Assembly: GCA_902768985.1 (NCBI GenBank)
Contig: CACXNA010000001.1
Location: 246,684 to 310,683, forward strand
DNA length: 64,000 bases
Reading direction: 5' to 3'
Origin: an uncultured Bacteroidia bacterium
GTDB lineage: Bacteria > Bacteroidota > Bacteroidia > Bacteroidales > UBA932
Part shown: in pieces, positions 29,501-37,020 of the stretch
How positions within the stretch are numbered: position 1 is the first letter of the stretch
How the letters are laid out: every line of letters starts with the position of its first letter
The notes under the pieces: generated by a model
Database searches by the model: none
Told to the model about the DNA's origin: nothing
What the model saw: the letters and a program-made list of their open reading frames with translations, nothing else
Translations under genes and position numbers: made by a program

Positions 29501-32329
29501 ATGCCTGAAATGTCTACCAAGTTCGTCCCCAAGCACAAAGGGGATCCGAACCCGAATCCGAAATTGTTGAAGTTCGTCCGGCACGTCACCGACCGGGTGC
29601 CCGGCAAGATCAAGATGACCTCCGACGCTCCGGAATACTGGGGCCTGGCGTGCATTTTCGAGGATGAGATGGATCCCGTGACGCGCGAAGCCGCGCTGGA
29701 CTTGCTCCTGGACATGCTCCCGCCCAACTTCTTCAAGGTGCGTGAGCACCGTCCGTATGCGCTTCTGCACGCGTGGAACGCGGAGAAGCATTACACTCCG
29801 GATGACGCCTCCTTCGATGAACTGCTGGACAAACTGGCCTATTTCGGCATGCTGGAGTACGACTACGGCGACAAGTACACCGACGAGGGCCCCGTGCCCG
29901 GCACGACGTACCGGCGGGAGGACCGCATCTACTGGGTACCCATGTTCGTGCCCGGCAGCGCAGAGTATACGAACATGAATACGGAACTGATGGACAAACA
30001 TCCGGAGCTGGCGATGTTCTTCGAGCGCATGACCTTCCTGCCGCTGGAGAAGATCACGCCCATGGTTCCGATGGGCGGCTCGGGCATCGGTATGCACGTG
30101 ATCCCCGTGGAGAAAGCCATCAGCATGGAGAACCAGTCCGTCAGCATCGAACACATTTCCTACTGGCTGAAGAAATACGAGGGGCACATCGGCGTGGGCA
30201 TCTGCTCCTGCCGTTACGGCCGCAAGAAGCTGGATGAGGGCTGTGCCGACGACTACCGTGACTGGTGCATTGGCGTCGGCGACATGGCCGACTACCTGCG
30301 CGAGACGGGCCGCGGCCACGACATCACCTACGACGAGGCGATGGCCATTCTCAAGAAGGCCGAGGACCACGGTTTCGTGCACCAGATCACCAATATCGAC
30401 GGCGAAGGAAAGATCTTCGCCATCTGTAATTGCAACGTCAAGATCTGCAACGCTTTGCGCACGTCGCAGCTTTTCAATACACCCAACATGTCCCGCAGCG
30501 CCTACGTGGCGAAGGTGGATCCGAAGAACTGCGTCGCCTGCGGCCGCTGCGTGGAATACTGCCCGGCCGGCGCCGTGAAGCTGGGGCAGAAGCTGTGCAC
30601 GAAGCACGGGGAGCAGACCTACCCCAAGCAGGAGCTGCCGGATGCCGTGAAATGGGGTCCGCACAAATGGAATGAGGATTACCGCGACCGCAACCGCATC
30701 AATTGCTATCCGACGGGCACGTCGCCCTGCAAGACTGCTTGTCCGGCGCACATCGCCGTGCAGGGCTACCTGAAGAAGGCCGCCGAGGGCAAATACACCG
30801 AGGCGCTGGAGCTGATCAAGCGCGAGAACCCCTTCCCGGCCGTCTGCGGCCGCATCTGCAACCGTCGCTGCGAGGATGCCTGCACGCGCGGGACGATCGA
30901 CCGTCCTGTCGCGATCGACGCCGTGAAGAAGTTCCTCGCCGAGCGCGACCTCCACGCCGAGACGCGTTTCGTGCCGGAGGTCAACATCTGCTCCAACGTG
31001 GAGGAGCGCTGGCCGCAGAAGATCGCCGTGATCGGCGGCGGCCCGGCCGGCATGAGCTGCGCCAATTACCTGGCCACGATGGGCTACAGGCCGACTGTAT
31101 TTGAGAAGAATCCCGAGCCGGGCGGCATGCTCCGCTACGGCATCCCTTCCTACAAACTGGAGAAGGACGTCATCGCCGCCGAGATCGACATCATGAAGGA
31201 AATCGGCGTCGAGGTGCGCACGGGCGTGGAAGTGGGCAAGGATGTTACCATCGCGCAGCTGCGCGAACAGGGCTACGAGGCCTTCTACGTGGCCATCGGC
31301 TGCCAGGGCGGCCGTCTGCCGGGCATTCCCGGCGAGACACTTCCCGGCATGACGACGGCCATCGATTTCCTGCATGACGCCAACTGCGGGCAGGTGAAGG
31401 TCGCTGGGAAGGTTGTCGTCGTGGGCGGCGGCAACGTGGCGATCGACGCGGCGCGCGTGGCGAAGCGCAGCGGGGCGTCCGAGGTCACGATGCTTTCGCT
31501 CGAGACCGAGGACATCATGCCCGCTTCGCTGGAGGAGCGCGCCGAGGCCCGCGAGGACGGCGTCGTCCTCAATCCCGGCTGGGGCCCGAAGGAGGTTCTG
31601 GGCGAGGGGAAGGTGAGCGGCATCGTTTTCAAGAAGTGCACTTCCGTCTTCAACGCCGAGCATAAGTTTGCTCCGGAATATGATGAGAATGAACTGATTA
31701 CCCTGGAGGCTGACCTGGTCATCTTCGCGATCGGCCAGACCGTCATCCTGAAGGATCTGCTCAAGGATACAAAGGTGGAGTTCTTCCGCGGGGTGTATCC
31801 GGTGGCGGACAAACTGACTTATCAGACTGCTGAGCCTGACATCTTCGTGGGCGGCGACTGCTTCACCGGTCCGAAGTTCGCCATCGACGCGATTGCGGCC
31901 GGCAAGGAGGCGGCCGAGAGCCTGCACCGCTATGTGCAGCACGGCCACATGACGATCGGCCGCAACCGGCGCGATTTCATCGAGCTGGACAAGCAGGATA
32001 TCGTGGTGGAAAGCTACGACAACGGTTCCCGCCAGGATCCGGGCGTGGTGCCGGTTAAGGACAACTTCCAGGAATACCATGGGACGCTGACGGAGGAACA
32101 GGTGAAGAAGGAGACCGCCCGGTGCCTGAGCTGCGGCGCTTCCGTCGTGGACGAGAACCGCTGCATTGGGTGCGGCATCTGTACGACGAAGTGCGGCTTC
32201 GATGCCATCCACCTGTATCGCGTGCACCCCGAGGCGAGCCATTTCGTCACCTCCGAGGACAAGTTCTCCGGTATCCTCCCTTACATGATCAAACGGACCG
32301 GTAAAATACTGTTTAAGAAGAAGTCCTGA
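29501..32329 (+). CDS. Multi-[4Fe-4S] FAD-dependent pyridine-nucleotide oxidoreductase (GltD/NfnB-like)
   Basis: A 942-residue electron-transfer flavoprotein. Residues 1-330 form an N-terminal domain with a Cys set (ICSCRYGRKKLDEGC, DWCIGVGD, CNCNVKICN). A 4Fe-4S motif CVACGRCVEYCP follows near 345. A GltD-type block then contains CKTACPAHI near 409 and CGRICNRRCEDACTRG near 450. The FAD Rossmann motif is GGGPAGMSCANYLA near 512 and the NAD(P) motif VVVGGGNVAIDAARVA near 640. The C-terminus has a final ferredoxin pair, CLSCGA and CIGCGICTTKCGF near 888. The layout resembles NfnB/GltD enlarged by an N-terminal domain. Its place between hypB and hypA suggests coupling to a nickel enzyme's redox pool; this is inference. 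TGATG overlaps hypA. Confidence 0.85.
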   Translation: MPEMSTKFVPKHKGDPNPNPKLLKFVRHVTDRVPGKIKMTSDAPEYWGLACIFEDEMDPVTREAALDLLLDMLPPNFFKVREHRPYALLHAWNAEKHYTPDDASFDELLDKLAYFGMLEYDYGDKYTDEGPVPGTTYRREDRIYWVPMFVPGSAEYTNMNTELMDKHPELAMFFERMTFLPLEKITPMVPMGGSGIGMHVIPVEKAISMENQSVSIEHISYWLKKYEGHIGVGICSCRYGRKKLDEGCADDYRDWCIGVGDMADYLRETGRGHDITYDEAMAILKKAEDHGFVHQITNIDGEGKIFAICNCNVKICNALRTSQLFNTPNMSRSAYVAKVDPKNCVACGRCVEYCPAGAVKLGQKLCTKHGEQTYPKQELPDAVKWGPHKWNEDYRDRNRINCYPTGTSPCKTACPAHIAVQGYLKKAAEGKYTEALELIKRENPFPAVCGRICNRRCEDACTRGTIDRPVAIDAVKKFLAERDLHAETRFVPEVNICSNVEERWPQKIAVIGGGPAGMSCANYLATMGYRPTVFEKNPEPGGMLRYGIPSYKLEKDVIAAEIDIMKEIGVEVRTGVEVGKDVTIAQLREQGYEAFYVAIGCQGGRLPGIPGETLPGMTTAIDFLHDANCGQVKVAGKVVVVGGGNVAIDAARVAKRSGASEVTMLSLETEDIMPASLEERAEAREDGVVLNPGWGPKEVLGEGKVSGIVFKKCTSVFNAEHKFAPEYDENELITLEADLVIFAIGQTVILKDLLKDTKVEFFRGVYPVADKLTYQTAEPDIFVGGDCFTGPKFAIDAIAAGKEAAESLHRYVQHGHMTIGRNRRDFIELDKQDIVVESYDNGSRQDPGVVPVKDNFQEYHGTLTEEQVKKETARCLSCGASVVDENRCIGCGICTTKCGFDAIHLYRVHPEASHFVTSEDKFSGILPYMIKRTGKILFKKKS

Positions 32330-32679
32330 TGCACGAATTAGGGATCGTATTCTACATTATCAAGGACGTCAAGGAGGCGGCTGCGGAGAACGGCGTGTCG
32401 CACGTGGACGCCGTGGTGATGAATATCGGGGAGGTGTCGACGGTGGTGCCGGAGTACCTGACGGATTGCTGGCGCTGGGCGGCGGACAAGGAGGCGGTGT
32501 TGCAGGGATGTGAACTGAAGATCCATTCCATCCCGGCTGTGTCGTACTGCGAGGACTGCCGGACGGAGTTCGAGACGGTCCGCTTCGGAAAGACCTGCCC
32601 GCACTGCCAAAGCGGCAAGACCTACCTGCTCCGTGGTAATGAAGTGGAGATCAAGGAAATAGAAGTAATGAACCAATAA
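32329..32679 (+). CDS. hypA: Hydrogenase nickel-insertion protein HypA
   Basis: The 116-residue metallochaperone begins MHELG, with His2 as the nickel ligand. The C-terminal zinc finger reads CEDC...CPHC (YCEDCRTEFETVRFGKTCPHC), as in all HypA. The start overlaps the stop of the oxidoreductase (TGATG), so translation is coupled. With HypB it forms the nickel-delivery pair for [NiFe] hydrogenase or another nickel enzyme. HypA/HypB also serve urease in some bacteria, but no urease gene is near. Confidence 0.92.
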   Translation: MHELGIVFYIIKDVKEAAAENGVSHVDAVVMNIGEVSTVVPEYLTDCWRWAADKEAVLQGCELKIHSIPAVSYCEDCRTEFETVRFGKTCPHCQSGKTYLLRGNEVEIKEIEVMNQ

Positions 32680-32692
32680 ACAGCTATCGATT

Positions 32693-32986
32693 ATGTCTTG
32701 TTATGTCGTTCCGCTGGTGGAAGCTGCCATCGTCAGTGCGTGCCGCAAGCGCGCCCTGCGCTCTTCCAGCCCGCTCCTGCAGGAGCTGCCCGCTTTGGAG
32801 AAGATGCTCTGGGGCGGCACGGTGATGCTCATCGTGGATCATGCCATCAATGGCGAACTGTTCGCCTGGACACCTATGGAAATGCTCAAGGTGGGCGTGC
32901 CTATGTCGCTGGCCATCACGCTGGTGTGGCTGGTCTATGCGCTGGTCAAGGCCCGGAAGAAAGAACCCAAATTAACTACTAAATAA
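32693..32986 (+). CDS. Small membrane protein of unknown function
   Basis: A 97-residue protein with an amphipathic start (MSCYVVPLVEAAIVSACRKR) and two predicted membrane segments: about residues 38-58 (LWGGTVMLIVDHAINGELFAW, weak) and 66-88 (VGVPMSLAITLVWLVYALV), ending in a basic cytoplasmic tail. It lies 13 bp after hypA and 9 bp before the DUF5692 gene, so it belongs to the hyp operon. No family was recognised. It may be a subunit of the following membrane protein. Confidence 0.65.
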   Translation: MSCYVVPLVEAAIVSACRKRALRSSSPLLQELPALEKMLWGGTVMLIVDHAINGELFAWTPMEMLKVGVPMSLAITLVWLVYALVKARKKEPKLTTK

Positions 32987-32995
32987 CACTAAACC

Positions 32996-34093
32996 ATGTT
33001 TTTCGAAGTGTATGGGGCAAATGCGTTTGCCCAGTGGGGAATGCTGATCGTGGTCCTGTTGGGCCTCATTCTCCTCAATGAATTCGCCCGCCGCACCAAG
33101 TTCGGCGGTATCGTTACCTTCCTGGTGGTCCCCGTGGCCCTCACCGTCTACTTCCTGGCCATCTGGCTCGGTGTGCGGAGCGGCGCCAAGTGGGCCCTGG
33201 AGAACCAGACGCACATCTACATGCAGGGCTGGTTCCACTACGCCAAGCTCTACGCCGCCACGGCCGGGTGTATCGGCTTCATGATGATCAAGTACAAGTG
33301 GGGAGTCGGCGCCAAGCACTGGTTCAAGCCCTTCCCGTTCGTCATCGTGGGCATCAACATCCTCATCGCCTGCGCTTCCGACTTCGAGAGTGCGGCCATG
33401 GGATGGAACAAGTGGTGGCTGACTTCCGAAGGCGTCTGGCAGTACGGCGGCTGGCACAACGTGATGAACGGCGTAGCCGGTCTGATCAACATCTTCTGTA
33501 TGACCGCCTGGTGGAGCATCTACCCGTCCAAGGACAAGAAGGACATGGTCTGGGCCGACATGACCTGGGTTTACATCCTGGCCTATGACGTGTGGAACTT
33601 CGCCTACACCTACAACTGCCTGCCGACGCACAGCTGGTACTGCGGTGTCGCCCTGCTGGCGGCTCCGACCATCGCCGCCCTCCTGTGGAACCGCGGCGGC
33701 TGGATCCAGAACCGCGCCAACACCCTGGCCATCTGGTGCATGTTCGCCCAGGTGTTCCCGCTCTTCCAGGAGACCTTCAAGAACGGTCAGCAGTGGTACC
33801 CGTGGGCCACGCTGCCCGTCCTCTATCCCGAGGGAGTCGGTACCATCGAGAAGCTTTACGAGGCTGCCGGCGGTGAAGCCGCTGTGGTAGGCACCACGGT
33901 GGATCCTTCCGTCGTGGCCGCCAATCCGACGATGATGACGGTCATCAGCGCCGCCGCCCTGATCATCAACATCGTCGTGATCGGCTACATCTGCGCCCAG
34001 GCGAAGAAGCGCCACATCAATCCTTACAAAGAAGACGTATTCGTGGACCAGAAGTACTACAAGGACGCCATGGCCCGCGCCGATCTGAGTTAG
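32996..34093 (+). CDS. DUF5692 family polytopic membrane protein
   Basis: A 365-residue integral membrane protein with about eight to nine hydrophobic segments, rich in Trp (GWNKWWLTSEGVWQYGGWHN, TAWWSIYPSKDK, YDVWNFAYTYNCLP). It matches what I recall of DUF5692 proteins in Bacteroidota, whose function is unknown. A short charged C-terminal tail is cytoplasmic. Being the last gene of the hypB-oxidoreductase-hypA operon, it might be a membrane partner in the same redox or nickel pathway. A strong terminator follows at 34117-34150. Confidence 0.75.
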   Translation: MFFEVYGANAFAQWGMLIVVLLGLILLNEFARRTKFGGIVTFLVVPVALTVYFLAIWLGVRSGAKWALENQTHIYMQGWFHYAKLYAATAGCIGFMMIKYKWGVGAKHWFKPFPFVIVGINILIACASDFESAAMGWNKWWLTSEGVWQYGGWHNVMNGVAGLINIFCMTAWWSIYPSKDKKDMVWADMTWVYILAYDVWNFAYTYNCLPTHSWYCGVALLAAPTIAALLWNRGGWIQNRANTLAIWCMFAQVFPLFQETFKNGQQWYPWATLPVLYPEGVGTIEKLYEAAGGEAAVVGTTVDPSVVAANPTMMTVISAAALIINIVVIGYICAQAKKRHINPYKEDVFVDQKYYKDAMARADLS

Positions 34094-34116
34094 TAGTCAT
34101 TCTATATTTTGTTGGT

Positions 34117-34150
34117 GGGGACCCGGTTGGATCCGGGTCTCCTTTTTTTT
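34117..34150 (+). terminator. Rho-independent terminator of the hyp operon
   Basis: Arms GGGGACCCGG (34117-34126) and CCGGGTCTCC (34133-34142) pair with one G-U wobble around TTGGAT and are followed by eight T (34143-34150). Confidence 0.88.
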
Positions 34151-34167
34151 CTTCCCGTGACTTTTTG

Positions 34168-34175
34168 TATCTTTG
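34168..34175 (+). promoter_or_regulatory. -7 box of the glycosyltransferase gene
   Basis: TATCTTTG lies 8 bp before the ATG at 34183. No convincing -33 TTG is seen. The leader would be nearly absent. Confidence 0.45.
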
Positions 34176-34182
34176 TGTAACT

Positions 34183-35349
34183 ATGAAGAAAGTCGGACTT
34201 TTCATTGACACCTGGTATCCGATGGTGGACGGTGTCATCAAGGTGGTGGACAATTACGCCCGTCGCCTGACGCAATACTGTGACGTGGTGGTGTTCTGCC
34301 CGGAGACCCGGGGCTACAGCAAGGAAGAGGACAGGAAGCTGCCTTACACGGTGGTCCGCTGCAATTCCCTGCCTATGCTGGGGAGCGATTATGACATCCC
34401 GGCGGCGTCGCTGGACCCGAAATTCGAGGCGAAGCTCCTGCGGAGCAAGATCGACATCGTCCACATCCATTCTCCCTTCGCCGTCGGCCTGGCGGGCCTG
34501 CTTCACGCCAAGATGAACAAGTTGCCCGTCGTGGCCACGCTCCACAGCCAGTACAAGCAGGATTTCGAGAAGCCGCTCCATTTTGATTTCTCCGTCAACG
34601 TGGCCATGGACGCCATCATGCGCGTGTTCAACGCCTGCGACGAGTGCTGGGCGGTGAACGGCGGCATCAAGGAACTATACGAAAAGGAATACGGCCTGAC
34701 GGCACCCTGCAAGGTGCGCCTGAACGCCACGGACCACAAGCCCGTGGCCGATCCCGCCGAAGCCGCGCGCATCGTCAACGAGACCTACGGCGTTCCGGCC
34801 GATGCGACGGTCTTCCTCTTCGTGGGTCGCATCAATTTCATCAAGAATATCGATTTCACGGTCCGTGCGCTGGCGAAGGCCAAGGAGATGGGCCTCAAGA
34901 ACTTCCGCATGCTCTTTGCCGGCAAGGGGCAGGATGAGGAGGCACTGGCCGCCCTGGTGCGGGAGCTCGGCCTGGAACAGGAGGTGGTGATGTGCGGCTT
35001 GATCAACGACAAGGAGATGCTCGAGAACCTGTTCTCCCGGGCGAAGCTGTTCCTCTTCCCCTCGCTGTACGACGCCAATTCGCTGGTTCAGATCGAGGCG
35101 GCCTGCCAGGGTACGCCCACGGTGTTCCTCGAGGGCGCGAAGACGGCGGCGACCGTCACGCCGGGCGTGAACGGCTTCGTGTCGGCACCGGGCGAGGAGA
35201 ACTACGCGCGCACCATCCTGGACATCATGGCCGATCCGGAGCTGTACGGGCGCGTCAGCGCCGCCGCCCGCCGCGACCTGTATCTCAACTGGGATGACGT
35301 CGTCCGCGAGGTCTATGCCGACTACTGCCGCTTCTGCGAGCAGCGTTAG
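34183..35349 (+). CDS. Glycosyltransferase family 4 protein
   Basis: A 388-residue GT-B glycosyltransferase. The N-terminal domain starts VGLFIDTWYPMVDGVIKVVD and has DIVHIHSPFAVGLAGLL. The C-terminal donor domain has FVGRINFIKNIDF near residue 210, LFAGKGQDE, and the EX7E region LFPSLYDANSLVQIEAACQG. It resembles cytoplasmic diglucosyl-diacylglycerol or mannosyl transferases of bacteria, but donor and acceptor are not readable. The ATG at 34183 is supported by the -7 box just upstream. Its stop overlaps the stop of the convergent phosphatase gene. Confidence 0.88.
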   Translation: MKKVGLFIDTWYPMVDGVIKVVDNYARRLTQYCDVVVFCPETRGYSKEEDRKLPYTVVRCNSLPMLGSDYDIPAASLDPKFEAKLLRSKIDIVHIHSPFAVGLAGLLHAKMNKLPVVATLHSQYKQDFEKPLHFDFSVNVAMDAIMRVFNACDECWAVNGGIKELYEKEYGLTAPCKVRLNATDHKPVADPAEAARIVNETYGVPADATVFLFVGRINFIKNIDFTVRALAKAKEMGLKNFRMLFAGKGQDEEALAALVRELGLEQEVVMCGLINDKEMLENLFSRAKLFLFPSLYDANSLVQIEAACQGTPTVFLEGAKTAATVTPGVNGFVSAPGEENYARTILDIMADPELYGRVSAAARRDLYLNWDDVVREVYADYCRFCEQR

Positions 35350-36446
35350 TCTTTGACGATTAAATATTTACGCAGGAGCTCGATTTCCTCCGGGGAGAGG
35401 GGGTCGACGTTGTCGGCGTGGCGCGTGGTGGCCCAGTTGTAGGTCAGCTCGTTGATACTCATGGTCTCGGGATCGCCGAACTTGCGCAGGTAGGTGATGA
35501 GCTCGTAGAGGATGTGCGTTTCCTTCTCCGTTGCGCGGAAATTGCGCAGCCGCTTGTTCGTCTTGGCGAAGGTCGTCAGTTCGTAATCCTTCGACAGGTC
35601 GCTTTCCGACACGCCCACCAGGGCCTCGATCAGGAAGGCCAGCGAGCCGGTCCGGTCGGCGCCGCCCGCGCAGTGGAAATAGACGGGCTTGCCCTCGCTG
35701 AGGTAGCCGAGGATGGCGCGGATGGCCTGCTGGTAGAGCTCCTGGGTGTTACCGGTGCCGCGGCCCAGGTTCTTCTCGACCGGGAATTTGAGGTAGTCGG
35801 CGCCGTCGATGACCGGGCCGACGTGCGCTTCGCTCTCCTTGATGCCGCGCAGGTCGAGGTCGAGGGCGATGCCGAGGTCTTTCAGGAAGATATCCTTGCC
35901 GCTCTGCGGCATGCGGGAGGAGAGCCGGGCGCCCCGGTAGATTTTGCCGTAGGCGATGTGGCCGCCGTCCGCCTGCCAGCCGCCGAGGTCGCGGACGTTC
36001 TCCGCGATGCCGTTGATCCAGCGCAGCGGGCCCACGGGGCGCACGCACCCCGTCTTGATCGCTTTCCCGTTGCGGTCGAGCACCTTATAGAAATAGTTCA
36101 CCCCGGGGATGAGGTTGAAGATCTCGGCGGGAGAGCCGGAGACCGGCTGCTCGGCCGCGCCCTTGAAACTGGCGGCGGTGGAGATGATGAGCCGGGCGGC
36201 ATCGCCCGTCCAGGCGATCCTGACGGGCAGCGGCTTGTCGTTGGCGCCGTATTCCTGCATGTATTGCAGGGCGAAGGAGACGGTGTAGGCGGTATCGGTC
36301 GCGTAGTCCACTTCCTCCAGGAATTTCCGGGTTCCGACATTCTCGATATCACATTTTTCGACGGCGGTCGGCTTGACCGGCTGGATGGTCCCGCAGGAAA
36401 CAAGGATGGCCGCAAGGGCAGCAATGAGCAGGAATCTTTTCTTCAT
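35346..36446 (-). CDS. Tyrosine-protein phosphatase-like lipoprotein
   Basis: A 366-residue lipoprotein (lipobox LVSC, Cys18). An N-terminal fibronectin-like beta domain covers about 35-125 (ending IPGVNYFYKVLD). It is followed by a Y_phosphatase3-type catalytic domain opening with NVRDLGGWQADGGHIAYGKIYRGARLS. The active-site loop HCAGGADRTG has the nucleophilic Cys and Arg of the CX5R motif, and DLDLRGIKE is the upstream acid region. Tethered to the outer or inner membrane, it would dephosphorylate phosphotyrosine, phosphoinositide or inositol phosphates outside the cytoplasm. The start at 36446 gives the better signal peptide. Confidence 0.85.
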   Translation of the reverse strand: MKKRFLLIAALAAILVSCGTIQPVKPTAVEKCDIENVGTRKFLEEVDYATDTAYTVSFALQYMQEYGANDKPLPVRIAWTGDAARLIISTAASFKGAAEQPVSGSPAEIFNLIPGVNYFYKVLDRNGKAIKTGCVRPVGPLRWINGIAENVRDLGGWQADGGHIAYGKIYRGARLSSRMPQSGKDIFLKDLGIALDLDLRGIKESEAHVGPVIDGADYLKFPVEKNLGRGTGNTQELYQQAIRAILGYLSEGKPVYFHCAGGADRTGSLAFLIEALVGVSESDLSKDYELTTFAKTNKRLRNFRATEKETHILYELITYLRKFGDPETMSINELTYNWATTRHADNVDPLSPEEIELLRKYLIVKD

Positions 36447-36560
36447 AAGGCGCATAAAAAAGTAGTCAGCGCAAATCTATATTATTTCAAAGAAACAAGA
36501 AATGCGCTGACGTATCTTTATACGATTATGAAACGCCTGTCATAGGTCGGCGTCTCCGGC

Positions 36561-37013
36561 TTAGTTCTGCAGCTGTCCGCGGAAAGAGGTGGGGCTGTCG
36601 CCGAAGTTCAGGGAGAAGGCCAGCTCCTGGCCGACGATTTCCCCTTCCAGGTTGGTCACGGTGTACCGGGGGAATTCTCCGCCCATGGCGAGCGGGACGG
36701 TCGTCTCGCAGGAAAGCAGGATCTTCTCCGGCGTGCTCTGGACGGTCACGTTCGGGATGGTCACGTCGATGGTCACGGGCATCTTGGGCACGAAACGAAT
36801 CTGGTAGATCGTGATGGAGGCGGTCTTGCCGTCCTCGGCGGGGGTGAAGTTGACCTCGATATTCTCGTTGTCGAAGGGTTCGCCCTGATACTGGACGGTC
36901 ACCGTCCCTTTGTAGTCGGATTCTTCAGGGACGATCGGGGTTTCGGGCTCGGCTTTGCCGCAGCCCATCAGTGCAACGGCCGTCAGGGCCGCAAAGAAGA
37001 ACTTGGTTTTCAT
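36561..37013 (-). CDS. Calycin-like domain lipoprotein
   Basis: A 150-residue lipoprotein with signal MKTKFFFAALTAVALMGC and a beta-rich body (YKGTVTVQYQGEPFDNENIEVNFTP, ITIYQIRFVPKMPVTIDVTIPNV) that matches the calycin-like Bacteroidota family (PF13944) in strand pattern. It lies 7 bp after the TonB-dependent receptor, so both probably form one transcript and act together at the outer membrane, the lipoprotein as surface or periplasmic ligand binder. No ligand can be named. Confidence 0.75.
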   Translation of the reverse strand: MKTKFFFAALTAVALMGCGKAEPETPIVPEESDYKGTVTVQYQGEPFDNENIEVNFTPAEDGKTASITIYQIRFVPKMPVTIDVTIPNVTVQSTPEKILLSCETTVPLAMGGEFPRYTVTNLEGEIVGQELAFSLNFGDSPTSFRGQLQN

Positions 37014-37020
37014 ATTTGAT

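Noticed and set aside
28763-32242. A 1159-codon open frame on the minus strand
   Set aside because: It is antisense to hypB and the Fe-S oxidoreductase, whose motifs are intact. The product is His/Val/Asp/Arg-rich without domains, a usual artefact of high GC at third positions.
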